Of a DNA stretch of 64,000 nucleotides, positions 13,807-24,600 are shown one piece after another. This DNA comes from Brachynemurus nebulosus (Eukaryota; Arthropoda; Insecta; Neuroptera; Myrmeleontidae): the NCBI GenBank assembly GCA_035578155.1, contig JAPWDM010000012.1:11352501-11416500 (forward strand). Reading direction: 5' to 3'. The translations under genes and the position numbers were made by a program. The notes under the pieces are model-generated. The model saw only the letters and a program-made list of their open reading frames with translations, ran no database searches and had not been told where the DNA came from. Numbering within the stretch: position 1 is the first letter of the stretch; the number at the start of each line of letters is the position of its first letter.

Positions 13807-16800
13807 GTATAAATAAATAAAATGAATTATATAATTCAATTTATACAAATAAAAATTATATGAGAATTTTCTGTTTTTTATTTTTTAATTTTTTCTCGTT
13901 CCAATAAGAATATTCCTATTGTCATTAAAAACGCAACTTATTTTCATTAAAAAAATTCATTCAAGTGAATTAGCTAAATTCTAAATAATTAACAACACAT
14001 TTTTTAAAAACTTTCACGTATTATTGTATTAACAAGAAATTTTATCTAAAATCTAGTACAATATTACTCTTGTATTTAAATTAGTACTCTGTGAGTAAAA
14101 TCATATCGTGTACATCTCTATGATACGATGATTGTAGCATACATAGTTTATAGTCAGTAATAGCGTTCGGTATACATCGTACATATCCTTCACCCTTCTC
14201 TCAAGAACACGGAAAGTGAGACAGGAACATACAAATATCTCCAAAGTAAGACAAAAGTTCTTCAAAACAAGTATAATGTTCTTAAAAGTAAGAGCAAGAC
14301 ACTTTGACTTCGTGCGGTACGAATAGGCCCATATATTTAATTACAAATCGGGTATGTAGGTGTTGTTTGTATTGGCAAGACTACGATAAGTACGGCGCCA
14401 AGATTTGATGACAGTTCCTTGTTCCTTGTACCTAAAGACTAGTTTTACGTTCAATATCTCGAAAACGAAGCGAGATATTGAACGTAAAACTAGTCTTTAA
14501 ATTCGGATATATTGTATGTATAGTATGTCTGTATGTGTAATATTTTGACAATGAGCGTGTTCTATTTAGAATAACACAAACGACACTGTGTGACCTAGTT
14601 TTTATATTAAAGTCGAAGTATATTGTCAAAACTAACTAAACTAACTTAACCTTAACTAACCTCACCACCTAGTTTTTATATTAAAGTCGAAGTATACTGT
14701 CAAAACGAACTAATCTAACCTAACCTTAACTAACCTCACCACCTAATTTTTATATCAAAGTTTAAGTATATTGTCAAAACTAACTAGTCGTAACTAATAT
14801 TGTCGAGTGCCTGATAAATATTTCAAGTGATTCTGAGCATTTCTGTTTTCGGAATTCCAGCCAAAAAAATTAGTAGTTTTGTGAAAAAAAAAAGAAAGTA
14901 TAAAAATCACTGAAATTTGGTTGGCATTACTTTTTCCCTATGCACTGTCGTTTGTGTTTTCTAAATGGAACACGCTCATCGTTCAGCATTCCAAAATATT
15001 ACACATACGATACATACAACACATCCTAATTTAAAGACAAGTTTAACGTTCAATATCTCGAAAATGAAGCGAGATATCGAAAAATTTTATTCTTGTTTTT
15101 CGTTTTATTTTGCCACGTTCTACAAGGAACTGTCGTCAAATTTTGGCGCCGTACTAATCGTAGTATCCCCTTTGTATTTTCTATGGCAACAAATAAACAT
15201 ATATTTTAAACTTCATATTATTTTTATTTTGATCAAGTGAAATATCAATATTATTAAGTTTCAAAATAATTACAAAATATTAATTTAAAATAATAAATAA
15301 TAAGTTGGAAATATGAAGGAAATATGCAATAGTGACAGCGATTTTTCAAATACACCTCCAGATATTTATGAAACTGCAAAAATTATAACATTAGAATAAA
15401 TGTTAATGTCCATTCTTATTTTTTCAAGTATTTTTTAAGTAAAACGAATACATTTTACAAGATTGTAGAAAAAATTATGTGTGTAATTCGAGCATAAAGT
15501 AACATTGTCGCTCTCATGAGAATGGCGCCCTCCTTCTGGCGATGTCACGCGTCAACATTCTCAATTGAACGGCAATGTATTATATTACAACTCTAAGAAA
15601 AAAGTAAACGTAATAAAATTTTACAAGTTGGATTTACACTATAGCAAAAAATGAAATAAATTATCTTCAGTACGAAACTGCCCTCTTGCAGCAACATTTA
15701 TAAAAATATTAGTTTTCAATTCAAAATAGAATATGGCAATACAAAATACGACTTAGAAATGTTAATTTATAATCTAAATCAATAGTTTTAAAAATTATAT
15801 ACATTCATTTAACTTTTTGATTTATGAAGTTTTTTTTTAGCTATGTAAATCCAACTTAGTTTGTCACATTTTTATGTGAGAGAGATAAGTAAATTAAACT
15901 GTCACTGTACAAGCTGCTTTTTTATCCTTGTCATCTTTTTTAACCAATCATATTTCTTTCAAAATTTTATTACCTTTACTTTTTTCTCAGAGTTGTAATA
16001 TAATACCACTTTGCGCTCTTAATACACAAATAACTATTTTTTATTTTCGATAAATTCTGTAAAAATTGTCAAAAAACTAACTCTACCATTTTAAATGAAA
16101 CAATTGGCGCGAAACTCATTGTAATGACGACACGATTTGAAGCAACCAAATGTCAATAAGATATTAAAGTAAAAGCAAGTATTTATTTGAATTCTGGTCG
16201 ATTATTGGCGACGCAAAGATTCTCACTCGCGCCTCTGGTGGTAAAATTAGAACTAGCATCAAGTAAAAATATACGTATACGATTAATGGGTGATATAAAA
16301 TCTAGTAATCCGCGCATAATTTGTATAGTACATTTTTCTATCGACAATTAAACGTATACAAAAAATTTTACTTGATACAGCTTCTAATTTAAAAAACCAG
16401 GAGCGCTTGCGTAATCTTTGCGTCGCCAATTATTACTGTATTTACAAGCTAATAGAAATAATGAAAATAAAAGACAATTTCACTTTGTCGATCAAAAATT
16501 ATCGAAATCGTCATATCTAGTTACAAAATTGTTACGTCATTTTCAAGAAATGGCGCGTTTTTGTGCTAATTTAAATCGTTGTTAAAAAAAAAAAAGATTT
16601 GTAAAATAAAATTTCTAAATAGTTATCAAATATTATGTCTCATCATTAAAATTGGATATAATTATGTAATGATAATTCACAGAATTATTTAACATTTGAC
16701 ATAAATTTTAAACACAGCCAAGTGCCATATTGATAAAGTTTCTAATTTTACCACTAAAGGCGCTTACCACTTTGTGTCGCTAATAAAATGGGTTAACATT

Positions 16801-17093
16801 TTTTTTTTTTTATTATATCAGGTGAAAAACCGTTCATGTGCAATGAATGTCCAAAACGATACGCTTCCTCTAGTCGATTAGCTGCGCATAAACGTACGCA
16901 CACCGGTGAACGCAAATATAAATGCGAAATTTGTGGCAAGGCGTTTATTGAATCGCAAGGATTGCGAGCACACACAAGAACGCATACGGGTGAAAAACCG
17001 TACGAGTGTGTTACATGTGGACACCGGTTTACGCAGGCGGGTGCACTAGCCGCACATCGAAAAACTCATTCAACGCTTCCTAAAACCTCCTAA
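5985..17093 (+). CDS. ZAD-type C2H2 zinc-finger protein with 12 fingers
   Basis: Exons 5985-6104, 6165-7221 and 16822-17093 (introns of 60 and 9600 nt) encode 482 aa, a probable nuclear DNA-binding transcription regulator. The ZAD dimerisation domain is split over exons 1 and 2: CRTC at residues 13-16 and CSEC in the 50s give its four zinc ligands. An acidic/basic linker follows. Exon 2 holds nine C-x2-C-x12-H-x3-H fingers joined by TGEKP-like linkers, and exon 3 three more, ending in a short tail. Finger 9 has Cys where the conserved Phe sits. The exon 2/3 junction falls in a TGEKP linker (phase 1), so the splice restores a standard linker. If intron 2 is not spliced, a stop at 7233-7235 gives a nine-finger form. 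The ZAD family is well established; the DNA target is unknown. Confidence 0.9.
7953..12106 (-). mobile_element. Dong/R4-clade non-LTR retrotransposon, apparently full length
   Basis: About 4.15 kb of insert absent from the otherwise identical opposite arm of the inverted repeat, which gives its limits directly. It lies inside a TTA/TAA microsatellite: ATT repeats end at 7952 on one side and restart at 12107 on the other. Dong elements are known to insert into TAA repeats, and the encoded protein fits that clade. The 3' end (left side) carries a second TTA run at 7973-8007 preceded by about 20 nt of unique tail. The 5' UTR spans roughly 11947-12106. Confidence 0.88.
8263..11817 (-). CDS. Dong/R4-type reverse transcriptase with restriction-like endonuclease
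   Basis: One long uninterrupted frame (1184 codons from a GTG at 11815-11817; the frame stays open to about 11943 with no ATG, and the first in-frame ATG is at codon 28). Copies its RNA into DNA at a nick. Seen in order: a charged N-terminal region, RT fingers (AEGRTVLIPKKGD near 453-465), RT core with AFD near 548-550, QGDSLSP near 607-613 and the catalytic YMDD at 650-653, a RLYLPRDQGGRGL stretch near 813-825, a CCHC finger (C984, C987, H996, C1001) and a PD-(D/E)xK endonuclease (PD at 1071-1072, E1087, Lys near 1099-1103). The single ORF and C-terminal endonuclease fit the R4/Dong clade. The reading frame has no stop, so the copy may be recent. Where translation starts is unclear. Confidence 0.9.
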   Translation of the reverse strand: MRLEWTDSLRRDLLTCRVQSEPNKRGYMARMHAIWCQMHPEHSNLTPQNLLDHVARIIKLNIPTGHDDNREAREEARVAETAVVEVEQDSAVNGESLANINITEQDQPVTHGDSMVTEAQTDLLNQANTDTVLESYTRTSSTPTQNDADLNKSLSVSDNLRKQFRDLLETDLDFDKRPCPKHRRTYVKGEQLTLLNEILDDHLSPSSDLTDVDNAVYAAMRVLNPCTKQQKTAEEKARIRIKQIDTKVRALRQMVSRIQCVIEYIQTNRRFTRKVRAFARELRYRYHTINLGNLLTIKQTHLDKIRALALAKKKVARRERCIRENKIFNSNPSRMFASKSPVVEQPPTVDAIENYWRGIYETTKETDLDCIPISQFRWYCKQQLGKVPSHTIITSVDKEEVELAFKGKKNYSAPGIDGITNFWWKKLTSTHRHLARIFSNWLFNCEPIPSWLAEGRTVLIPKKGDLSQPQNYRPITCLNTVYKAFTSILYERILKAIEPVWSSIYEQRGSKRGMSGCKDNLLVDRCICQDARQHKRNLSMAWVDYRKAFDTTSHELIIYLLHCLRVHPDIIKCIEHLLPLWKTRFTITSGEHVVSTELVTYKRGVYQGDSLSPLLFCISLLPLSISLRKEPGYLCGPAGNREHKVTHLFYMDDLKLYASSESDLNCALKLTHKYTHAIGMEFGLDKCAVVHCKHGVVPNFDSHAQLVDGSIIEHLDEGATYTYLGVGESHIQDVKNMKAALSSRYKRLLRQIWSSELSAKNKTSATNMLAIPILLYTFGSIKWNVNELEELDRDTRKIMNINRSLHPRASTQRLYLPRDQGGRGLLSVERLHDRIVLGTACRVLNSSDPLLQLVRDHELAGVGAFLFTAAQRAADILGLAFDPRNRDGDDNILSLSQSRQKSAIKRAEQQHLLNKHRDKVHQGMFYRHLDNLGLSSELTWAFLRANGLKSETEGFIMAAQDGVWNTLTHQKYVMGNKGVSSTSCRACKAYPETLMHLTSGCSYYAKSTYIHRHNAALRVLYFYLRHHYEVDKTPVLPYDPAEVESFVANQKCKIFWNMPVATTRQLNANKPDVVLQDLTSQTMYVIEFSAPAETNIVEKEEQKRIKYQDLIHELRQLYPGYTIRLVVLIIGCLGGMHNSFVRNLNIIPACRSHANMLAASMQKAVIIGTLRTLRSHETTFSGSS
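14371..15175. mobile_element. Fold-back element with nested MITE
   Basis: The sequence around 14376-14420 (ACTACGATAAGTACGGCGCC and following) is repeated inverted at 15125-15172. Inside, 14434-14499 is a near-perfect hairpin with 28-bp arms around AAAACGAAG, and its counterpart lies near 15027-15082. The core 14551-14981 has its own inverted ends like GCGTGTTCTATTTAGAA and resembles the ends of the MITE at 58772. No protein is encoded. Confidence 0.7.
14592..14795. repeat. 74-bp tandem repeat, nearly three copies
   Basis: Units beginning ACCTAGTTTTTATATTAAAG start near 14598, 14671 and 14744 and share the run CTTAACTAACCTCACC at their ends. It sits at the centre of the fold-back element. 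Confidence 0.75.
15577..16006. mobile_element. MITE with about 46-bp terminal inverted repeats
   Basis: The ends start TATTATATTACAACTCT on the left and its complement on the right, and the similarity continues through AGAAAAAAGTAAA and TAATAAAATTTT. A second inverted pair (GTTGGATTTAC) lies further in. About 430 bp, no coding capacity; inserted in intron 2 of the zinc-finger gene. Confidence 0.8.
16205..16429. mobile_element. 225-bp MITE, TIR TTGGCGACGCAAAGATT, TTA duplication
   Basis: Ends TTGGCGACGCAAAGATT and its complement are flanked on both sides by TTA. A 3-bp TTA duplication suggests a PIF/Harbinger origin. Diverged relatives occur inside both arms of the large inverted repeat (about 12411-12650 and 13243-13480). 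Confidence 0.8.
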
Positions 17094-17116
17094 AGTCAAA
17101 TTATTTATTGTACCTA

Positions 17117-17122
17117 AATAAA
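17117..17122 (+). terminator. Polyadenylation signal of the zinc-finger gene
   Basis: AATAAA 24 nt after the stop codon, with further AATAAA-like runs to 17140. A short 3' UTR is likely. Confidence 0.55.
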
Positions 17123-18653
17123 TTTTTTAAAATAAATATATTAATTTATTAAATTTTGTGTTTGTTTTGGTTCATTTTCCTAAAGTGGAATGTAGTGGTA
17201 GTTCGCTTAATGCTGTTGTAGCTAAAGCCTATTTTATATTAAGCACACGAGGCTAAGTGAGCTCTAGCCCAGGGTAGCAAATATTTCTAAAGCGAATTCC
17301 ATTATCATGACGGTAAAAATGAAAAGTTCACATCCGAATTACTCTAATTCAACCATTTATTCTGATTCAAATCACTTCTATCAAGCTTGATTTAAGAAAA
17401 AATAAATTTTTTATTTTGGTGACGTCATCAAGTTGACTCAAATTTTTCTATGCTCTAAAAACAGTAAAAAAAATAATAGAATGATAAAATTGGATGCGAA
17501 TTATAGGCTTTCGAAGTTGTTCTTGAAATTAAGCATGGAAGACAACTAGAAAAAATATTTCTGTCAAATCAGTCATATTTTTAACGGCAATTTTGTAATT
17601 TTTACATTAAAAATGATAAGTTAACACTCTAATTATTCTAATTATAATTCAGAATTATAAAAATAAAAAAATTCGAACTGTGGATAAAAAATTTCGCGAA
17701 TAATTGGGACTTTACTGTAGTATACAGAATTATATAAATAAGCTAAGCCATAAGAACAAGAAAAAACTGTTTTCTTAATAAAAAATTCAACATATTTTCA
17801 AAAATTTAATACATAATCGACCGTAATAAATAATCTCGTTTATTCGAAAAGACTAAATTAACTGATTCTAAAATTAAAAAATATTAATTTTGTATTAAAA
17901 TTTGAACAGACACTCATTTTGTCTTAAAACTGAACCAAGGACACTGTATTAGCAAAAGATTATAGAAGTGGTTCACTACTTTTGACAATTAACTGCACAT
18001 GTATTGGTATTAATAATATAATTCTTATAATAATAAAAATACACATTTTTTGAAATTGGGATGAATAGAAATTTTAATTGATAGTTAAATTATCATTTTG
18101 AAGTCTTAATTAATTATTTTATTTAACGATTAAATTAAAATAATTAATATAAATTTAAAATTCTCGTTAGTGACATGTTTATGAACATTGAGTATATATA
18201 CAAAACACAAATACAATCGCGTTGGAAGTGTGTGTCTTGTGATGGCACAGCTGAACATTGATCGCTATATAGTTAGGCAGATCTGCTCAGTCCGTGACGT
18301 CACGTGGTCGATTCTAGAAGCCGCGGTCTGCTCCCGATGCAGTGGGTCGGCCCACTATCCGCACGGTTGAGCTACTCTGCGGCTCCTCGAACTAACCGCG
18401 ATTTCCAAATTCCAGGATAGGTATTAACGAGGTAATTAATTCGCTTCCATATAACGGCACTGCAGTTCCTGTGGTATGCCATTTCTTTTTATCACCAAAA
18501 CCAAACTTTAAAAAAAAATTAATTTATTGCTATAGTAATTAATAGTTGCATAATTAAAATATTTTTGCATATTTTATCCTAAATTTTATCATAATGGACC
18601 GAAAAATATTCAAAAATTATTTGTTCGATATCAAAACTTAACGCCGGATAGCA
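17123..18653. other. Intergenic between the second and third host genes
   Basis: A+T-rich, no gene seen. Contains the tRNA-like stretch at 18270-18395 listed separately. The start region of the next gene has no clear TATA box. Confidence 0.5.
18270..18395 (-). repeat. Possible tRNA-derived SINE head
   Basis: A G+C-rich island in A+T-rich DNA. On the minus strand it reads GAGTAGCTCAACCG (box-A-like) and later GCGGCTTCTAGAATCGACC, which loosely resembles a box B. No cloverleaf could be drawn with confidence. Confidence 0.3.
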
Positions 18654-21600
18654 ATGGTGGACCTAAATGCTTATTTTTACTATTCAGAATTAATGGTGTC
18701 CAAATTGGAAGATAAGAAAGGTAAGAATTTTAATCAGAAATCTTGACAAGTAATTTTGATCCGCTAAATTATTTGCATACGAAGTTACGAAGTAGGAAAA
18801 TTCTGTTTTTGATTTTTCGTCGTAATAAGTTTCTCCGCCACTACGTGGTATCACAATAAACCAAAGATAGAAAAAATAGGTAGGCAACTGCAGACGCATA
18901 ACTGTAATTGTACAGTATGAATAATAGATGGAACTGAAGAACAGTTTTCCTAACATTCATGTATTTGGTGGATAGATGTCAGCAAATACACCACTTTTAC
19001 AATTAAAAATAAACATCTACGAAGTCTTTCTCAAATCTAAAGCCTTTTCCTTTCCCTTTTAGATCAAATTAAAGCTGGCGCATGGCTCGAAAAATTGAAA
19101 GATTCAACATGTGGAAATCTTCAACAACGATTTGTATATTTAAAAATGTTATATTTAGCATTAAAAACGAAAAAATTATTTCCTCCATTTAACATGAAAC
19201 TCTCAAATTGTAGCAAATTATTTCAATTACCCGATGAAATATCCCAAGTATACTCAACTAATGAATATTTAGCTAAAAATGAAAATATAATCACATTGAT
19301 TTTCAGAATATTTTCAGTCTCAAAGATATTGAATTGTTTATCGATTTTCATCGATTCCAAATGAACGAAAAAAATAGCTATTTATTTGACGATATCAAAA
19401 TTATCCCTACAAAATTAGACTCTGGTAAATTTAAAAAAAAAATTTCTTCCATTCTTGATCTAAGTTTAAATCTCTTGTAGGTTATTCTACAAATGATTTT
19501 ACCAATTTAGCAAACAATATGGAAATTCACCAAACACAAATTAGGTAGACAATAATCGATTGGTATTCTCAAAATTTTATGTAACATTTAAATTTCTTTT
19601 GTTAGAATTCGAGGAGGTGGTGTTCCAAACAAAAATACAGATCCGAAAGGTCCAAAAGCTACAACAAATACTAATAATAATAATAATTCAGGTTCATTCA
19701 AAATAATAAACTTACTGATAAATTAGGTACTAAAAACGGATAATCTTTTGTAGTAAAAGATAATAATAAAAAGATTGAAGATAAAAAGCCCCCCGAAGAT
19801 GCATCAAAGTCATTAGGTAATTATTTACCGACTTTATATCAAAACAATGGAATATTTTTAAGGAATATTCCTTAAAAAATCCTCTTTATAGGAGTGTCTG
19901 TTGGTAAAATTACAATTAAGTTAAATTTTTTTTTTTAGATAATAATAAAAGCCTTGCTGATAAAAAGACATCTGAAGATGCATCAAAATCATCGGGTAAC
20001 GATTTTCAAATTTTATAAATATTTGAAAAATTTGAATTTTTATACATTTCCATGCAAGTGAAGTGTTTTCGAGGAATATTCCCTAAAAATATTCTCAATG
20101 AAACATCTACAAATATACTTTCATAAATACTTATTAATATTTTAGTTAAAATAGATTCACATATATCTGGTACGATTAGGCGGCATAGAGCTGGTTCGAA
20201 TTCAAAAAAGTCTTTTAAAACTAAAGTCAAAAGGAAAAAAAAATCACTTATATCACCACCTGAGTGTAAAGGTATGCAAAGAGGTAATTTCATTGGGAAG
20301 TAAGATTTACCAAATGGGAATATTCCTCCAATAAAAAAAGTTTATATTTCTGTGAACTGATTATTTTTCTTTTTTAGACAAATCCACTATAAGTCAAAAA
20401 ACTGACAAAGGTAATTGATATTTTCAAAAAGTGTTTATCTATATTTAATATATTTTTTATTTTTGAACAGTTTCTGATACTAAATCTTCTACCTGTGCCC
20501 CAAAATGTAATTGCCCAGGACTTCGGGGGCTCAGTAAGTTTACGTCAGTATTTAAAATTTTTCAGTTTTTAATATTTCACAATATATTGATGTTTGTTTA
20601 AGGATGTATAAGTCCAATTTCTTCACAAGTTGCAACACCAGGTTACCCTGATTCTCCGGCTTTTATAGCACTTCCTCAAGATGAAATAATTATACCTTGG
20701 GAGCCAAGTCCTCCTATTATTTCCAGCAGACCTAATGCTTCCAGCGAAAACAGATATCCAGATTCACCAGCATTTACAGCACTACCTGATGTAGGTAGTC
20801 CGATGACTTCAGCTTGGGATCCACTAGAATCGAGTCCACAGTTGCCGGGTCAGAGAGATTTTCAGTCTTCACCCTCACAACAGAGAAGTATGGTCGATAG
20901 GCAATCGAGGACCAAAGTTTCTTCAACTCAAGAATCATCAGATTCTACTGCTTATACGGTACTATCTGATGCAAGTGATCCAATTGTTTTATCTCGGGGC
21001 CAACCAAGTCCACAACTGTATGACCAGAGGGTGTATCAGTCACCAGCAAGTACAATTGGCAGCCCTCTTTATACTTCAACTCCGGTTTCCGTACGAAGGA
21101 GTACATTTGATGGACGATCCAGATTGATCAATCCAAATCTTTCTTCAACTCAAGATTCTCCAGCTTTTGTGGAGCTACCTGAATCAAGTGGTCCGCCAAT
21201 TTTAGCTTGGGATCAACTAAAATCAAGCCCACAATTACCTGGGCAACGAGTATCGCAATTACCAACCAGTTCTGCCTATAGCGCGTCTCCTTCTGTCCAA
21301 CAAAGAAGTACACTTGAGCGACAACGTATAATGACTCCAAAACTTTATGCAACACAGCAATCGCTAGATTCTCCAGCTTTTTTGGAACTACCTGAATCAA
21401 GTGGCCCTCCAATTTTACCTTGGGATCAACTAAAATCAAGTCCGCAGCTACCTAGGCAGAGAGTTTCGCAATTACCAGCCAGTTCTTTCTATAGCGCCTC
21501 GCCTACTTCTCAACAAAGGAGAACTCTTGAACGGCGACGTACTGTGAGTCCAAAATCTTATGTAACACAAGAATCTTTTGATTCTCCAGCTTTTGTAGTA

Positions 21601-24600
21601 CTACCGGATTCAAGTGGGCCGATGACTTTAGCTTGGGATCAAATAGGATCAAGTTCGTCTGGCCAGAGAGTGTATCAACCATCTACACCCACAGCTACTA
21701 GACCTGTTCATAGTCCTCGAGTTGTTGCGCAACAAAGAAGTACGTTTGGCCAGAGAGGTGCAATAAATTCTCAACTCTCCTCGACTCCATTATCACCAGA
21801 TTCTCCGGCTTTCGAGGTGATACCTAATTCAAGTGGCACTATGACCTTAGCGTGGGATCAACTAGGCTTAATCTCTAGTCCGGATCGACGTCCAAGTCCT
21901 TCCTTTCTTCAACAAGGTAATTACTTAAATGAAGTCAACTTTGGATATTATCTTGAATCATAATTTATGATTTTCAAGCCGTTATCAATCAAAAAAACAA
22001 ATTTTTTCCACAGCCACTAGACCTGTTTACAGCCCTCGAGTTGTTGCGCAACAAAGAAGTACATCTGATCAGAGAGGTGCAATGAATCCTCAACTCTCCT
22101 CGACTCCATTATCACCAGATTCTCCGGCTTTCGAGGTGATACCTAATTCAAGTGGCACTATGACTTTAGCGTGGGATCAACTAGGCTTAATCTCTAGTCC
22201 GGATCGACGTCCAAGTCCTTCTTTGATTCAACAAGGTAATTACTTAAGTAAAGTCAACTTTGGATATTATCTTGAATCATAATTTATGACTTTCAAGCCG
22301 TTCTCAATTAAAAAAAATTTTTTTAGAACTTTACTCTTCACCGCAAGCGCAGTCTGTACATCCGTCTTCTGCCAGATCACCGGCAATAAGTAAGTTATAA
22401 AATTAATTTTTGATTTTTATTTATTGTCACAATTTTTTTTTACTGTTTAATCTGGGGTAGAAGTAATAAAATATTCAAAGGTCTCCACACATGGAAATCA
22501 GAATTTAAGTTTGCCAGTGGCTCGTCAAGTTGTAACACAAGTCCCACGGTATTATTCCGTTGGACCCACATTTGCTGGAACACAACAATCCTACGATGGA
22601 AGAGGTAAGCATAGAGAAAATTTTTATTTTTCCAAATAACAAATGAAAAATTCATCGGCACCCTAACTGTACGAGTTCAACTCAGACCTGGTCGATTTTT
22701 AAAAATTAATTTGTATTTTTTAATTTAGGACAACCACTTCAGACAACACAAGTTTCTACAAGGTCAGAAAGAGGTAATTAAATTCTATTGCCGTAGATAA
22801 TATTTTCGAAATTTTGATGACAAAATTTTATGTATTTTAGCAAGAACACCAACCCAGTTACCTCCACACCTTCTTCAGAGTGCAGAGTGGTCATTACCTC
22901 CAGAATCGCCGGATTCGTCACTTGGAAGTTATCCGAATGCCTCAACTTTTATAATATCTGCAAGGGGTAAATAACTTGTCCTGCTACAGACAATACTTTT
23001 AGATTTTTAATGATGAAATTGTGTATTTTAGCAAAAACACGAGACCAAATACCATCACATCTTCTTCAGGCCGATTCGTCATTACTGCAAGAATCGCCAC
23101 GTTTGCTGTCAACGTATCCGAGTATTTCTCAATTGTCTGATTCAGTATTTTTGCCAACATCCATACCGGCAGATTCGACACCGGAACAAGTGGATAACAG
23201 AATGGATTCGATTAGACGCCCACGATCGTTACCAGATTTACCATCAGATTATGGCACGTTTACAGCAGATATTGGATTATCCAGTACTTTGATCAACAAT
23301 GAACCACAGAGGATCACTTACGCTATGGGAACAAGTACATTAATTTTATATTTTTTAGGATTCCGAAGAAATACATCTCGGAAACCTTATAATTTTGCTA
23401 TGTCCGTTTGTCCTTGAAGTTGATAAAAGCATGTGTAACACGCAATGGCCGAGTTTTTTTTATCAATAATAATTTTTGACTGATTTGAATTTAGGTGACC
23501 CCTACGCAGAAATTGACAGTTTAACAATGAGTTCTATGGAAAAACCTCCTCCGCCATATGAAAGTAGGCGGGGTTTGAATTTTGATTGTGCTTGCCGTAA
23601 GTTTAGAAATTTGATGGGAAATGTGAAGACATTTGTATTAACAGTAGAAATTTTCTCCCCTTAGGGTGTCCTTGCACTTCAGGATTTTTAGATAACGAGC
23701 GGGAAGATGCAGACTGTCAAAAATTTTGCAATTATGACGTTGGTACTGGTAGATGCGCCGAAAGTAAGAGTTCTAAAGCATATTTCAAATAATTTTTGGA
23801 TATTTATAGGGTCAGTTGGGATAATTTGGATATAAAATTTAACTATTTTCAAAAATAATGCCTTCTGGTTATTAACCATTTTTTATTGTTAACATAGTAA
23901 AGCTCCGTTTACCTATATTCAAATTACCCAAGATTGGGGGGGGAGTATAGTATGAGTCATATATTTAGAATTTCGATTTGGGGGGGGGGGGTCCAAAAGG
24001 GGTAAAAAAATGGAATTAGTGCAATTTCCGGCCAAAGTCGAAGTCAAAGGAAAAAGTGTCCTTTACAAAATCGACAACTTTTGTAAAGGTCATTTTTTTA
24101 ATATAACCGCAAAATTTTGTAGAAAAACGCGAATTTTCTCTTTTTTTTTTTTGGTTTTATATTTCTCATTTCCGTAAAAATAATTTAATTTTGACGAAAT
24201 TTGGTGAAAGTATACCTTTCTATGTCTTAAATAACCGCAAATTTTTTTGGGTAAAAAAATTGAGAAGTTTCCGAGATATTTATTTTTTTCGGTCTGAAAC
24301 ACTCTTTTTTTCAAGAAAAAATTGTACTTAGAAAAATCATCGCACAAAGTTTTGCCGGTGCTCATTTATTTGGTAAAATAAAAAAAAAATACTAGTTTCA
24401 TTCAAAAACATGCTGAAAAAAGTTCATTCGAATCAAACAATGAAAAACAGTTTCTATTAGTTTCTTCTTTCTAGCATTTAAATATATAAAATGAATAAAT
24501 AGCACTTATACTCAAATTACCCCTCACTATATCCAAATCATCTCGATTGACCCTAATGTTTATTTTTAAGTGACACCTGAAGAAAATGCTTCATTTCGCG

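Larger units (their letters stand above)
7409..14330. repeat. Large inverted repeat (1.15-kb arms) inside a host intron
   Basis: Left arm 7409-7952 plus 12107-12709; right arm 13183-14330. The right arm is the reverse complement of the left with only rare differences where compared, around a spacer 12710-13182. Outer ends read GGGCCTATTCGTACCGC and its complement, flanked by ATA on both sides. The left arm is interrupted by a Dong-like retrotransposon. Each arm also holds a small MITE with TIR like TTGGCGACGTAAAGATT. The same outer terminus, diverged, recurs at 59525. It is either a fold-back transposon or two copies of one element inserted head to head. Confidence 0.88.
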
